This document shows, piece by piece, positions 11,862 through 21,178 of a stretch of 64,000 bases of DNA (position 1 is the stretch's first letter; each line of letters opens with the position of its first letter). The translations under genes were made by a program, and so were the position numbers. Origin of the DNA: Mycogone perniciosa (Eukaryota; Ascomycota; Sordariomycetes; Hypocreales; Hypocreaceae); the NCBI GenBank assembly GCA_025331125.1, contig JAOALB010000031.1:1-64000 (forward strand), in the 5' to 3' direction. The notes below the pieces were generated by a model, which searched no databases, was not told the origin of the DNA, and saw nothing but the letters and a program-made list of their open reading frames with translations.

Positions 11862-12596
11862 TGCCGTTGATGTTTCTCAAGTCAAACTAAACAAATTCTT
11901 GGGTCTATGGGACACTAGAAAGAATGCTGCAAGGGTGCTGAGAAACAACGAGTGGCAGGTTGCATTGTGTCAGTCAAATTGGATTGACGCCGGCCAGAAT
12001 AAATATCAAATAATGGGATTGAAGAAGGTCTGTTGGGCAGATGGTAGGGGATTCTTACTGGTTAACAATCTACTTGAACGGCGGTTGCGACGAATTTCAA
12101 GCGCTCCGTTTCCTAGATTTTAGAAAGATGTGGCTTTCGGTATGTTTGTGATGGTCATTTGAAAGGCCTGATCGGCAGTCATATGCTCTCATTCTGACAT
12201 AAGTCTAGGGACCTGATGTTTCACATGCCGTTACTGTACCATTACCGAGCGCAACTTACCCTACTTTATCTTACGAATTATGTACTTAGACTGTTAGACA
12301 TTCTGTACGTCGTAAGTACGGAGTCGTACTCCGTACTCGTAGTCGTAATACAATGTGGAGCATTCAGCTCATGACGTGGCAAGCTGCTCATAAAATCTAT
12401 CCCTTGGATGTTTCATCCCCCGCCTAACATAGATGTGTGAAAGTTCCAGTAGTTGGTGATCAGTAGTAAGACCCAAGTTCAAGGGTGTCACTATTACACC
12501 TCGGCGTTTCTGGTTGTTTAGCATTGGGTAAAGTGCCTATGAAGTCGTTTTCTTTCTCAGTCCTATTTCTGTCTCTCTCAATCCATCTATTGCCAT
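11862..12596. promoter_or_regulatory. Divergent intergenic (shared promoter) region of SDR and MFS remnants
   Basis: This 735-base gap separates the minus-strand SDR from the plus-strand MFS gene, so it should hold both promoters. An open frame at 11812-12123 shows no family resemblance and is treated as chance. The region contains a 10-bp-arm inverted repeat (12315-12337). The pyrimidine-rich run just before 12597 resembles an intron end, so a short first MFS exon may lie in here, but I could not identify it. Confidence 0.45.
12315..12337. repeat. Inverted repeat AGTACGGAGT-CGT-ACTCCGTACT
   Basis: Perfect 10-base arms with a 3-base loop, placed between the divergent SDR and MFS remnants. 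The core ACGGAGTA or its complement recurs at many intergenic sites of this window (for example 29436-29458, 51290-51341, 51504-51519, 52768-52776, 53600-53608). It may be a dispersed genomic motif rather than a cluster-specific operator. Confidence 0.7.
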
Positions 12597-14292
12597 TTGC
12601 AGAAAGCTGATAAGCATGGCGCTTCTAGAATCTATATCGGCTTGTTCCTCTCTATGATGGATGCCTCAATAGTCGCACCTAGTTTACACACTATCTCAAT
12701 TGATTTCGGGATTTTTGGGTCAGTTAATTGGGTTGCACTGGCCTATACTTTGGCTGAGTGCAGCTGCGCTGGCGTCTTCAGTCGAATATCCGATGTTATT
12801 GGCAGATGTAATGCATTTATTGCAGCCAAGACTTTATTTTCTGTATTCTCTTTGGCATGTGGCTTTTCCCAGAATTTGGGTCAACTAGTTGCTTTTCGTG
12901 CCCGTCAAGGAGTTGGGGGCGCAGGTAAGGCATGCTCCCTCGAATCAAGACATTGAGTTCTTTTGAAACGCTGACTACAATGATACAGGTCGCTATTCTT
13001 TGACCATGATTATTATGCCAGAGTTTTGCCCTGAACAACTTCTGGAATATATGGCTGGCCTTGCCGGAGTCATCATTGTGGGTGCGTGTATGGTAGGCCC
13101 CATTCTTGGGGGCTTACTTACCCAATATGCATCTTGGAGATGGGTATTCTGGATTAAGTATGTATACTTGAATAATGTATAAGACCAACTCAGCTAACGA
13201 AAAAAGTGGTCCAATTTGTGTTACATCCATGGCATGGTCCCTATACCTTTGGCCGAAGACAGACAAGATCTTGTCCCCAATCACACAGTCATAGAAATCC
13301 TTCGACTATCCTGGGTCCATCCTTCTTGCTGCTGCCGCTACCCTCGTTGTGTTTTCATTTCAGAACGTGGGAATGTCTACAGTTGGCTTCTGGAACAGCA
13401 CTGTTTTCATTGCTCCTCTTGTTGTTGGCTCAATCTGCTGGGTGGCGCTATTTATTTGGGCATATGTCGTTGAAACTCGGGCCCAACGCCGTGTGATGCC
13501 AATATTACCACTCTCTCTATTTCGAAACCGATTCTATGCGTCAGGAGTCCTGGCAATCCTATTCTCGGGGTTTCCACTCTTTCTGCTTATATTCTTGGTT
13601 CCCTTGAGAGCCCAGCTTGTGAGCGGCGAGAGCACGATCACTGCAGCCATCACCCTGTTGTCCATGCTCGGGGCCGGTGCTCTTGCCTGTATTCTGGCTG
13701 CCGGAATCAGCGCGAAAAAGAACTGCTTTTTGAGACCATGTTTTCTGGAGCATGTATCTCGGTTCTTGGATGTGCTCTCCTCACAACTCTGTCTAATTCA
13801 GGGGATTATAAGAAGCTACTTGGATATCTCGTCGTGGCGGGCCTTGGAACGGGGCTCTCAATCGCTGCGACCACCTGCACGGTGCCGTTCGAAATCCCCC
13901 CTCGAGACTATGGAATGACCATTGACTTCTATCATTTTTAAATGCCGACAACTAATTTCTCGCAGCATCTGCACAGGGAATCATGGCACAGGCTAGAATG
14001 CTTGGGGGCAGCCTTGGTATCGCCACGTCTACTGTTTTTCTGCACAAGGAGGTCACTAAGTTAGTTGTTGGACCCATCCCCCCAGAATTACTGGCCATGC
14101 TGGGAGACGCAGAGGCAAAGCTCCCGACTCATATACAGAATCTTGTACAGCAAGCATGCGCAGGCTTTCCGGAACTGCATGATTGTCTCTGCTGCTTTGT
14201 CAGGCATGGCCGTTTTATTGACGCTTATTGGCTCCCGACGTAACCACCCGGACATTAAGCAGCAACTTGACTCTATACGATCAGACACATGA
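12597..14292 (+). pseudogene. DHA2-type (14-TM) MFS transporter, multiply disrupted
   Basis: Reads as a major facilitator drug/toxin exporter. The first helix is RIYIGLFLSMMDASIVAPSL. Motif A region is SRISDVIGR, followed by AFRARQGVGGAG and the motif C-like GPILGGLLTQYASWRWVFWI. Introns at 12925-12988 and 13158-13206 restore the frame. Lesions: TAG at 13292-13294 before KSFDYPGS; a frameshift in the A-run near 13715 (coding sense moves to the frame with ELLFETMFSGACISVLGC); a probable intron ending at 13965 (CTCGCAG) with no usable GT donor near 13911; and a second frameshift near 14150-14160, after which the frame AFRNCMIVSAALSGMAV carries the C-terminus to TGA at 14290-14292. The true N-terminus is not seen; 12597 is where homology begins. 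It lies next to the PKS and SDR, so it was probably the exporter of that cluster. Confidence 0.88.
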
Positions 14293-14918
14293 GATAAGGT
14301 CCATGGAGATAAGCAGTAATGGACGCAAGTTGCGGGTATTGAGTAATAGGAATAGTGCATGTACATATTCTATTGCTTTAGCCTCTGGGAAGGATGCTTT
14401 ACTATTCCTAGAGTTCTTTTCGAAAAGCAAAGGATCATCCATGTCTGATTAATATTTCTGGAATCAATCGTCCCGCCTAGATGGTAGGCTTCAACACGAA
14501 ATTCAAGAGCCTATTCAGCGCCAACATGGCTGTTAGACCCTCTGCTAGTGATTTATTATTGCAATTATAAAAAAGGATCGCAATTGCTCCGCTAGATCAT
14601 ATCAAGGCACTTGAGCATGCTGCCCTACCTGAGAGTCAATGTATGGTGTTTTTTAATGTAGTATACACTTTTCTGTTCAGGATATTTGTTACTACTGTGC
14701 TGGAATCATTGGTACATTTGACCATTAGCACTGTAGGTTTGTAATTCTATAGGCCTTGACTGTTGGAGCATCCCATCTAACCAGAAAGTGATCAATCATA
14801 ATAACCCTGGAGATTCGAACAACCAAAAAAGTGTCTCTGAAGCCACGGGAGATGGTGGTGCTGAATCCTGGCAGACTCCATAGTCAGTATCAGCAAGCCA
14901 GATAGCCAATCAGCACCG
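14293..14918. other. Intergenic, no gene seen
   Basis: Moderately AT-rich sequence between the dead MFS gene and the tRNA-Met gene. No open frame of note and no repeat recognised. Confidence 0.5.
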
Positions 14919-15023
14919 GTCTTCGTGGCGCAGTTGGTTAGCGCGTCAGTCTCATATTCCAATATGATCCAAACATCAGTTCGGGCCATCTGAAGGTCGT
15001 GAGTTCGAGCCTCACCGAGGACA
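14919..15023 (+). tRNA. tRNA-Met (CAT), elongator type, with intron
   Basis: The acceptor arm GTCTTCG pairs with CGAGGAC at 15016-15022, with A at 15023. The D arm contains GCGCAGTTGGTTAGCGC. The anticodon loop CTCATA is followed by an intron of about 31 bases (14957-14987) inserted after position 37, then ATCTGAAGG. The T arm has GTGAGTTCGAGCCTCAC. The CGTCAGT/CTGAAGG anticodon stem resembles the elongator rather than the initiator tRNA-Met of fungi. Confidence 0.92.
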
Positions 15024-15338
15024 TTCATTTTTGCCCTTGAAGCAGATTTTCAATGAAGATCATACCCACACTCACTATTCATTCCCTGGGCGTTAATAAA
15101 TATTTTTTCTCCTCCTTTATTCTCGTTTAATATCTTTTTTTTTTCGAACGATGAGATCACGTATCAGTGAGGCGCTGTTCAGTGGCTGAGTAAGGAAAGT
15201 ACTGTATTGCATTGAATGACACGCACGCGTTCCTAACCCTTACCCTTGGCAAAACACATTGCCTCATTCATCATCTTCATCTTGACCTCATCTCAGCTTT
15301 GATCCCTCCAAACGGCTCTATATTCCATAGTTCTCTTC
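15024..15338. promoter_or_regulatory. Leader and promoter region of the PLD-like gene
   Basis: Contains T-runs shortly after the tRNA (about 15112-15116 and 15135-15144) that could terminate Pol III transcription, then a C/T-rich leader before the ATG at 15339. No other element recognised. Confidence 0.4.
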
Positions 15339-16823
15339 ATGTCGGCACCCTCAGAATTTCCCCCGTCGTTCGTCGAGCCGTGGAAACGCCTTTTGCAAGC
15401 TCATCAACATGAACGATCAGGCGATTTCCCCAACTATCATGATGCCAACAGCATCGACTCGCTCATAACAACCAGCATTCCGCGATCTTTGTACGTCGGC
15501 ACTGGATACTCGATCTTTACGAGAGCCCTTCTGCCCGCCATAGCATGTGCTCAGCGCTCCGTGCATTTCGTCACCTGCTTTTGGGCTCCATGTCCATCTC
15601 TTGATGCCTTGCCGGAGACTTTGCTGCATCTCGCTACATCGCGCTCACAGCCTGGTGAGCCATTGCCTACGCTGCATATGAGCATTGGGTTTTCGTCTAG
15701 AGGACTGTTTCAGAAGCTGTTTCACACGTCTTCTCCGGATGGCTATGTCTATCCGCCGTCGCAGTGGGCAGCGCTGGGATTGCCTGATAAGGAGACGATG
15801 AGAAAGGGAGGCATCGAACTCACGGTCAAGAGCCTGTTCTTTACGCCTTTCAGTGTTATGCACCCGAAATATGTAATCGTTGATGAGACTAAGGCGTGGG
15901 TCCCTAGTTGTAATGTCAGCTGGCAACGCTGGTTCGAGGGATGTGTGGAATTGGATGGTGAAGCTGTCAGCAGGTTACTCGCTTTCCATGCCAGAGTCTG
16001 GGGCGCCAAGATCAATATTGTGTTGAACAATGGCATTGAGCTTGAAAGGAGGGAGAGGGCAGCCGTTGAGCCACAAGATGGGGATGCACAGGATGAAACG
16101 TCCAGCTCATCGCCACTTAATGGGGACGATGATAATCGATCAGTAACACAATCAGTGCAGTTTTCCGCGACGGCACCGACAGCAACAATTTTTCTTCCAT
16201 CGCCACATCATCGAAATCCTCGATTCAGCTTCTTCCCTCCCTTCTTTTCGCAGAGCAATGCACCAATGACACCGCTGAATGCCGCGCTTCTCACACTCTT
16301 TGCCAATGCGCGAAGTGATATCCATATTGTGACTCCCAATGTCACCTCCTGGCCTGTCTTGAACGCGCTTTTGGATGCACTCACTCGCGGGGTCAATGTG
16401 CAGATTCGGACGAGTAAGAACATGATGATGATTGAGCAGCTGGTCACGGCTGGAACGACGACGTCATGGTGTATCAGGCGCTTCATTAAGAAGTACCAGA
16501 CCTTGAAGAAAGTCCAGTCGCGCCCATCTGATCTAGAAGCTCAGCCAGTTTCGCCGGGAAGATTGGAGATATTCTACTATAAGTCGCTTGGGGACAGGGC
16601 ACACGAGGAGGACGAGCCTGTATTCAGCCACTTCAAAATGACCATGGTGGATGGCCAATACTTGGTGCTGGGGTCGGGGAATATGGACCGAGCTAGTTGG
16701 TGGACGAGCCAAGAGGTTGGCTTGCTGTTCTATATGCCGGGATTTAACGAGCGACGGCTTTGGGAAAGCGTCTTGGAGAGGAGAGCAGAAGTGGTGTTTC
16801 GATCAACCGACGATTCATACTAA
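15339..16823 (+). CDS. Phospholipase D superfamily protein
   Basis: Single-exon protein of 494 residues with two HxKxxxxD (HKD) motifs, the hallmark of the phospholipase D/nuclease superfamily. The first is HPKYVIVD (H175, K177, D182). The second is HFKMTMVD (H431, K433, D438), followed by GSGNMDRASWW, the usual GSxN block after the second HKD. Two HKD half-sites in one chain form one active site acting through a phosphohistidine intermediate on phosphodiesters. No signal peptide is evident. Residues about 245-300 are low-complexity and Ser/Asp/Glu-rich, probably a linker. The substrate (phospholipid, cardiolipin or nucleic acid) cannot be told from sequence. It converges with the next gene, leaving only about 80 bases between the stops. 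The frame is clean, so it is probably functional. Confidence 0.9.
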   Translation: MSAPSEFPPSFVEPWKRLLQAHQHERSGDFPNYHDANSIDSLITTSIPRSLYVGTGYSIFTRALLPAIACAQRSVHFVTCFWAPCPSLDALPETLLHLATSRSQPGEPLPTLHMSIGFSSRGLFQKLFHTSSPDGYVYPPSQWAALGLPDKETMRKGGIELTVKSLFFTPFSVMHPKYVIVDETKAWVPSCNVSWQRWFEGCVELDGEAVSRLLAFHARVWGAKINIVLNNGIELERRERAAVEPQDGDAQDETSSSSPLNGDDDNRSVTQSVQFSATAPTATIFLPSPHHRNPRFSFFPPFFSQSNAPMTPLNAALLTLFANARSDIHIVTPNVTSWPVLNALLDALTRGVNVQIRTSKNMMMIEQLVTAGTTTSWCIRRFIKKYQTLKKVQSRPSDLEAQPVSPGRLEIFYYKSLGDRAHEEDEPVFSHFKMTMVDGQYLVLGSGNMDRASWWTSQEVGLLFYMPGFNERRLWESVLERRAEVVFRSTDDSY

Positions 16824-16904
16824 GTGCTAGATACGCGAGTTTAGTTGAGTCGTGGATTCATAAACAACTTTATAGATTAATATTCTGCAGACTCCAGCGT
16901 CCTT

Positions 16905-17576
16905 CTACGCCTTCTCCAAGGCCTTCACCTTCTCAAACACACTCACAAACTCCAACGGATCCCTCGCACCACTCAAATGAAACCGATCCTGGATCATATA
17001 ATTCGGCACGCCACTCACACCACTCGCCCTCGCCCTGGCCGCCTCCTCATCAACCTCCGCGCCTCCGTCATCGCTCTCCACAATACCCCTCTGAAACTCC
17101 TCCCCCGGAATGCCCGCGCCCGTTGCCACGCTCCTCAGCACCTCGTAGTCCGCAATATCGGCCTCATTCTCAAAATACGCCGCAAACAGCCCATCAATCG
17201 TCTTCAGCTCGGTCTCATTCCCGTATTTCCTCGCCAGATGCACCAGCCGATGCGAGTCCCGCGTGTTACCAATTCGTCCACCGAACTTGAACACTATGCC
17301 GATGTTTTCGCCCACCTCGCGCAGACGCTCATGTATCAGTGCCGTGCGCTGGGCGCCGAACTTCTCGCGGGTAAAGGCCTCCTTTTCGACACTGCCTGAA
17401 GGGCCGCGAGGCCATTGGGGTTGCAGTTGGTAGGGAAAGTAGCTAACGGTGAAGGTATCGGTGGACGACGGATGGCGCTGCTGCCAGAGTTGCTGAGCGA
17501 GGAGGAGTTGCTTGCGGCCAACATAGCACCAGGGGCAGATGGTGTCGGAGACGACACTGATGCGGAAGTTTGTCAT
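16905..17576 (-). CDS. DsbA-family (FrnE-like) thiol oxidoreductase
   Basis: The frame is open from 17705, but the start is taken at 17576 because MTNFRISVVSDTICPWCYVG is the usual N-terminus of this family; that gives 223 residues. The thioredoxin-fold CPWC redox motif lies at residues 14-17. The C-terminal half contains SGVSGVPNYMIQDRFHLSGA, matching the cis-Pro loop (GVP) and the substrate-loop region of the FrnE/2-hydroxychromene-2-carboxylate-isomerase-like DsbA group. Such proteins are cytosolic disulfide or dithiol oxidoreductases, linked in bacteria to polyketide frenolicin clusters and stress tolerance. The physiological partner is unknown. No intron and no signal peptide. It converges with the PLD-like gene. 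Sequence 17577-17705 is probably its 5' leader. Confidence 0.9.
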   Translation of the reverse strand: MTNFRISVVSDTICPWCYVGRKQLLLAQQLWQQRHPSSTDTFTVSYFPYQLQPQWPRGPSGSVEKEAFTREKFGAQRTALIHERLREVGENIGIVFKFGGRIGNTRDSHRLVHLARKYGNETELKTIDGLFAAYFENEADIADYEVLRSVATGAGIPGEEFQRGIVESDDGGAEVDEEAARARASGVSGVPNYMIQDRFHLSGARDPLEFVSVFEKVKALEKA

Positions 17577-18825
17577 GTTGAGGGACTTGTTTACTGTGAG
17601 GTGTACTCCGTATAGACAAGGGATTGAGTTACAGCAGTTTACGTATTTACGGATGGTCTGAGAGATTGATGTTACATGAGACGGACTGGGCGAAAAATTC
17701 GGCATGCAAGTGGAATTGCCGCCATAGATTGGTAAAGCTTACATATCTAAACGGAGTGATGACTTAATCAATTCACAATACTACTAGTACTGGATATCCT
17801 GATCTGCGCGGAGTGCGGAGGAATACATGTGTAGTATTTATAATCAAAACATCAAAGCCGGCAAACAAAATGGCGCATCCGAAGGACTCCATCGAAGCTC
17901 CGGGTCCCCGGTCCGTGAGTTTGTGGGGGGCTCGGGGAGGAGCCGCACATATGCTCCGATTATCCGTATATGCCCACGGATACGAAGCACGGAGACCTTC
18001 GTACCTCGAAGTATATACACGAATTCAAGTCTACTGTTGAATGCAAATAAAAAGGGGGATGAACTCCATCCCGCGGTTGATGATGCAATAGTATTACCCC
18101 GAATCCCGTTCATTTGAGCGGCAGCAGCGCACAAAAGCGGACTTTTCAGACGTTCAAAGGTCCGCTCCCGAGGTCACCGAAATTGTTGCCTAAGCTGTGG
18201 TAGGAATTGAAAGTTCCGACATCTGCGTGTCCGACTCAAGTGTCAAAACATGGATATGGTTAAAATATTGAAACTCGGCATTATTAATATCGCACGGTAT
18301 TGCTCATATTCAACGGTAGGCACGTTGAGTATGTTCCGCCAAGCTCTTCAAGTAAACAGGGATCGGTTAACTAACTACGAAGTAGTAATAACGTTAATAG
18401 CCTAATCCTAATCCTAGTAACAGAGACATAAGACTTCAACTGACAGCCGATCGTGTGGAGCCCAACTCCACAGTCGATAGGTAGTAGTATACTTAATTAT
18501 TGGTATTGCAGTAAAGTGTTGCATTGAGGTAGCCAAGTTTAGACTAGGTGGCAAGTATCCTTGCGTCGGAGTAGTATTATTGACATAGAACTTGAAGAAA
18601 TGCTTGTCGCCATTTCCCGAATCACTTTATCTGATGAGGCTCGTGATGTCACCATATAACAACCAACAACCGGGGGCATCGACTCGTAGTATAAGAAGGG
18701 GGGATTTCCCAGTACCATAATGATTTTGGTATTCGAAGGTCCTCAGTTCATACAAAGACATACTCAACCCATCATCGCTTCACTAACCCCCCTGAGAACC
18801 AACAGAACCAGTATTACAACCCAAA
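17577..18825. promoter_or_regulatory. Divergent intergenic region between DsbA-like and OYE-like genes
   Basis: About 1.25 kb with no credible gene. Small frames on both strands look accidental. It holds an inverted repeat at 18136-18166. A TATA-like TATAAGAAG at about 18690 lies about 135 bases before the OYE start, and the leader before ATG 18826 is A/C-rich (CCCAAA before the ATG). This is a likely promoter for both neighbours. Confidence 0.5.
18136..18166. repeat. Inverted repeat with AGCGGAC arms
   Basis: AGCGGACTTT and AAAGGTCCGCT face each other around a 10-base spacer. Inverted CGG triplets are the general form of binding sites for fungal Zn2Cys6 regulators, so this could be a regulatory site for the divergent genes. 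That role is inference only. Confidence 0.4.
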
Positions 18826-20298
18826 ATGGCACCAACTAGATTCGAGAGCGAGAAGGTTGACCCTGCACCGCTCGGTCAGCCCCTCAGCTTCGAATTCAGC
18901 GGCAAGACAGTCAAGAACCGCTTCCTCAAGGCTGCAATGTCTGAGAAGCTGTCCAGCTGGGACACCGACGACCTGACCAAGCGCGGTGTCCCATCCAAGG
19001 AAATCATCAACATGTACCGAAGATGGGGCCAGGGCGGCTTTGGAGCCATCCTCACTGGAAACACCATGATCGAGTACGACCAGCTCGAAGCCCCCGGCAA
19101 TCTCATCATTCCTGCCGGAGCTCCCTTTTCCGGTGAACGCTTCGAGGCCTTCAAGCAGCTCGCTACTGCGGCCAAGGCCCACGGCAGTCTCCTCTATGCG
19201 CAGATAAGCCACCCCGGTCGGCAGGTAGCTGCTGATATCCAGCCCAACCCTATCTCTGCCAGTGATGTAGTCGTGCAGAAGGGTACCTTTGGCATGGAGT
19301 TCAGGAAGCCAAGGCCTATGGACAAGGGGGACTTTGATCGTGTGATCAGTGAGTTTGCACACGCAGCTGAGTACTGTCATAAGGCCGGATTTGATGGCGT
19401 TGAGTTGCACGGCGCACAGTAGGTCGAATTCTTCTTCTATTGCGCAGAAATGATGCTCACAAGGTCTACAGTGGTTACCTCTTGGCTCAATTCCTTGCGC
19501 CTCAAACCAACCTGCGAACGGACAAGTACGGAGGCTCTCTTCTCAATCGCGCGAGGATCATCTTAGAAATCGCAGACGCCATCAAGGCCCGCGTGGCGGA
19601 CAAGTCCTTCAGTATCGGCATCAAGCTCAACAGCGTCGAGTTCCAAGAGGGCGGCTTCTCCTCCGAGGACTGCAGGGATCTCTGCGTGAAGCTCGAGGAG
19701 CACGGCTTCGACTGGGTCGAGCTCTCCGGAGGCACATACGAGGAACTCGGTTTTTCGCATAGAAAGGAGTCGACCAGCCTGCGTGAGGCTTTCTTCCTCG
19801 AATTCGCTGAGATGATCATCCCGGAGCTCAAGAAGACAAAGTTGTATATCACTGGTGGGCTGCGCACTGCATGGGGCATGGTCAAGGCGTTGGAGACGGT
19901 AGATGGAATTGGTCTTGGGAGACCGGTTGCCAATGAGTTTGACCTGCCGCAGAAGATCTTAGATGGCAAGGTTAATGGCGCCATCAAATCTCTTTTTGGT
20001 GAGAATGACTTTGGAATGGGCATTACTTCCTCACAACTACAGTACGTTGTCGCGGCTCTCCTAGTTTTCTGAAAGAAAATAAGATGTTCACTTACTGACA
20101 AAACGCAATATCAGGATGCGCATCGTTGGCCACGATCAGGAGCCTCTTGATCTCAGCAGCGAGGCTCACAACACCGTCATGTTTCAAGCTGTGGGCAAGT
20201 GGGCCGAGCGCAGGGAGCAAGACAAGAACTATGTCGAGCCGCCTAGCATTGAGGACTTCAAACTGGAGCCTTATGGTACTGCATATGTTGTGGCTTGA
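18826..20298 (+). CDS. NADH:flavin oxidoreductase (Old Yellow Enzyme family)
   Basis: Three exons (18826-19418, 19472-20041, 20115-20298), with GT-AG introns of 53 and 73 bases, give 448 residues. The TIM-barrel OYE fold is shown by an N-terminal VKNRFLKAAMSE, the QISHPGRQ block, GFDGVELHGAHGYLLAQFL across the first splice junction, NLRTDKYGGS, and the FMN phosphate region TGGLR..GIGLGRP. These enzymes use FMN and NAD(P)H to reduce activated C=C bonds in enones, nitro compounds or fungal metabolites. The length is at the upper end for the family, with a C-terminal extension of about 60 residues in exon 3 (RIVGHDQEPLDLSSE onward). No frame damage. It has its own promoter region; it may take part in detoxification or secondary metabolism, but no cluster partner is obvious. 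Confidence 0.92.
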
Positions 20299-20740
20299 AG
20301 AATGTGTCTCGAACTGGCCTAAATGGCAGTAGCTTTAATGATGTGATGGCGGGATATTAGAAGAAGTTCATTTCTGCTGTAGCGTTTCTATGATGTCTAT
20401 GACGTTTTCTTTGCGACAAGGGAATTAAGCTGCCACCTGTTCACTTAGTCGACCTCAAGAAAGACTTCAACTTGTCTACTAGTGCTCTAGTTGAAGACCC
20501 ATAAGCATATGCAGAATTGGCTCATGCAGAATTGGCTCATGCAGAATAGTGATGAACCCCTACTGACTGAGCCTTGGAGCGTTCACTGAGTTGGGCAGCC
20601 ACCAGATGTCACAAGGAGGTGAAGCTTCAATAACATCATACAAGAACCGATTCAAAGACCCTAACATTGTTGTAAATAAATATATCTTCTCCCCGTGTCC
20701 CAGATCCACTACCATTCGCTTCACGAGAAGATGCCATCCT
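20299..20740. other. Intergenic between convergent OYE-like and cysteine-rich genes
   Basis: This 440-base stretch contains short local direct repeats at about 20509-20549 (GCAGAATTGGCTCAT twice, then a partial third). It holds 3' ends of the flanking convergent genes and nothing else that I can identify. Confidence 0.5.
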
Positions 20741-21178
20741 TTACAGGCAAATTCCGATACAATCAGCCCCTCCCTTCTTTGGATCACAGTCGTCCAATGC
20801 ATCATAACAGTAAAACCCCTCCGGGCACACCAAACCTGCAAACCCACGACATTGTGGTGCGTTCTTCGGGGTGCAAATGCCTGGCGCATCGCAAGCCATA
20901 CCGCAACTACCTGGAATCCTCGGATCGTCCTTGCATTCCGTGTTCCTGGGGCAGGGCGGCTGCGGGTATCGAGTGTGGCCACCGCATGGTTTATACTTGT
21001 TCTTGAACTCGCAATGGCCAATGCACCTATTGAGGTCCTTGCACTTGGGGTTGTCGGGGACGCACGTCTTGTCTTCTGGGCAGGGCGCTATTTTAAAGCC
21101 GCACGCACGACCGACCTGACTATCCTGAGCGACAGCGAGGGAGAGGCCCGCGGCGAGGAGGAGAGTACGGAAGAGCAT
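20741..21178 (-). CDS. Secreted cysteine-rich protein with three internal repeats
   Basis: Intronless, 145 residues. A clear signal peptide (MLFRTLLLAAGLSLAVAQ, cleavage after about residue 18) precedes a mature part of about 127 residues with 18 cysteines. The cysteines fall into three modules with the shared form C-x(6-10)-C-P-x-x-x-x-C-x(n)-C-x3-C: CGFKIAPCPEDKTC..CIGHC, CGGHTRYPQPPCPRNTEC..CGMAC, and CRGFAGLVCPEGFYC..CIGIC. The module endings CIGHC, CGMAC and CIGIC line up. An even cysteine count and a signal sequence argue for a disulfide-stabilised extracellular protein. Small secreted cysteine-rich proteins in fungi include effectors and antimicrobial or cell-wall proteins, but nothing here assigns a role. 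No trace of RIP. Confidence 0.85.
   Translation of the reverse strand: MLFRTLLLAAGLSLAVAQDSQVGRACGFKIAPCPEDKTCVPDNPKCKDLNRCIGHCEFKNKYKPCGGHTRYPQPPCPRNTECKDDPRIPGSCGMACDAPGICTPKNAPQCRGFAGLVCPEGFYCYDALDDCDPKKGGADCIGICL

Noticed and set aside
11812..12123. Plus-strand 103-codon frame upstream of the MFS remnant
   Set aside because: It overlaps SDR exon 1 and the divergent promoter region, and its sequence resembles no protein family.
14792..15028. Minus-strand frame across the tRNA-Met gene
   Set aside because: The tRNA structure explains the sequence; a frame reading GEARTHDL opposite a tRNA T arm is a known artefact.
16760..17399. Plus-strand frames opposite the DsbA-like gene
   Set aside because: They are antisense shadows; the minus-strand frame contains the CPWC motif and full family sequence.
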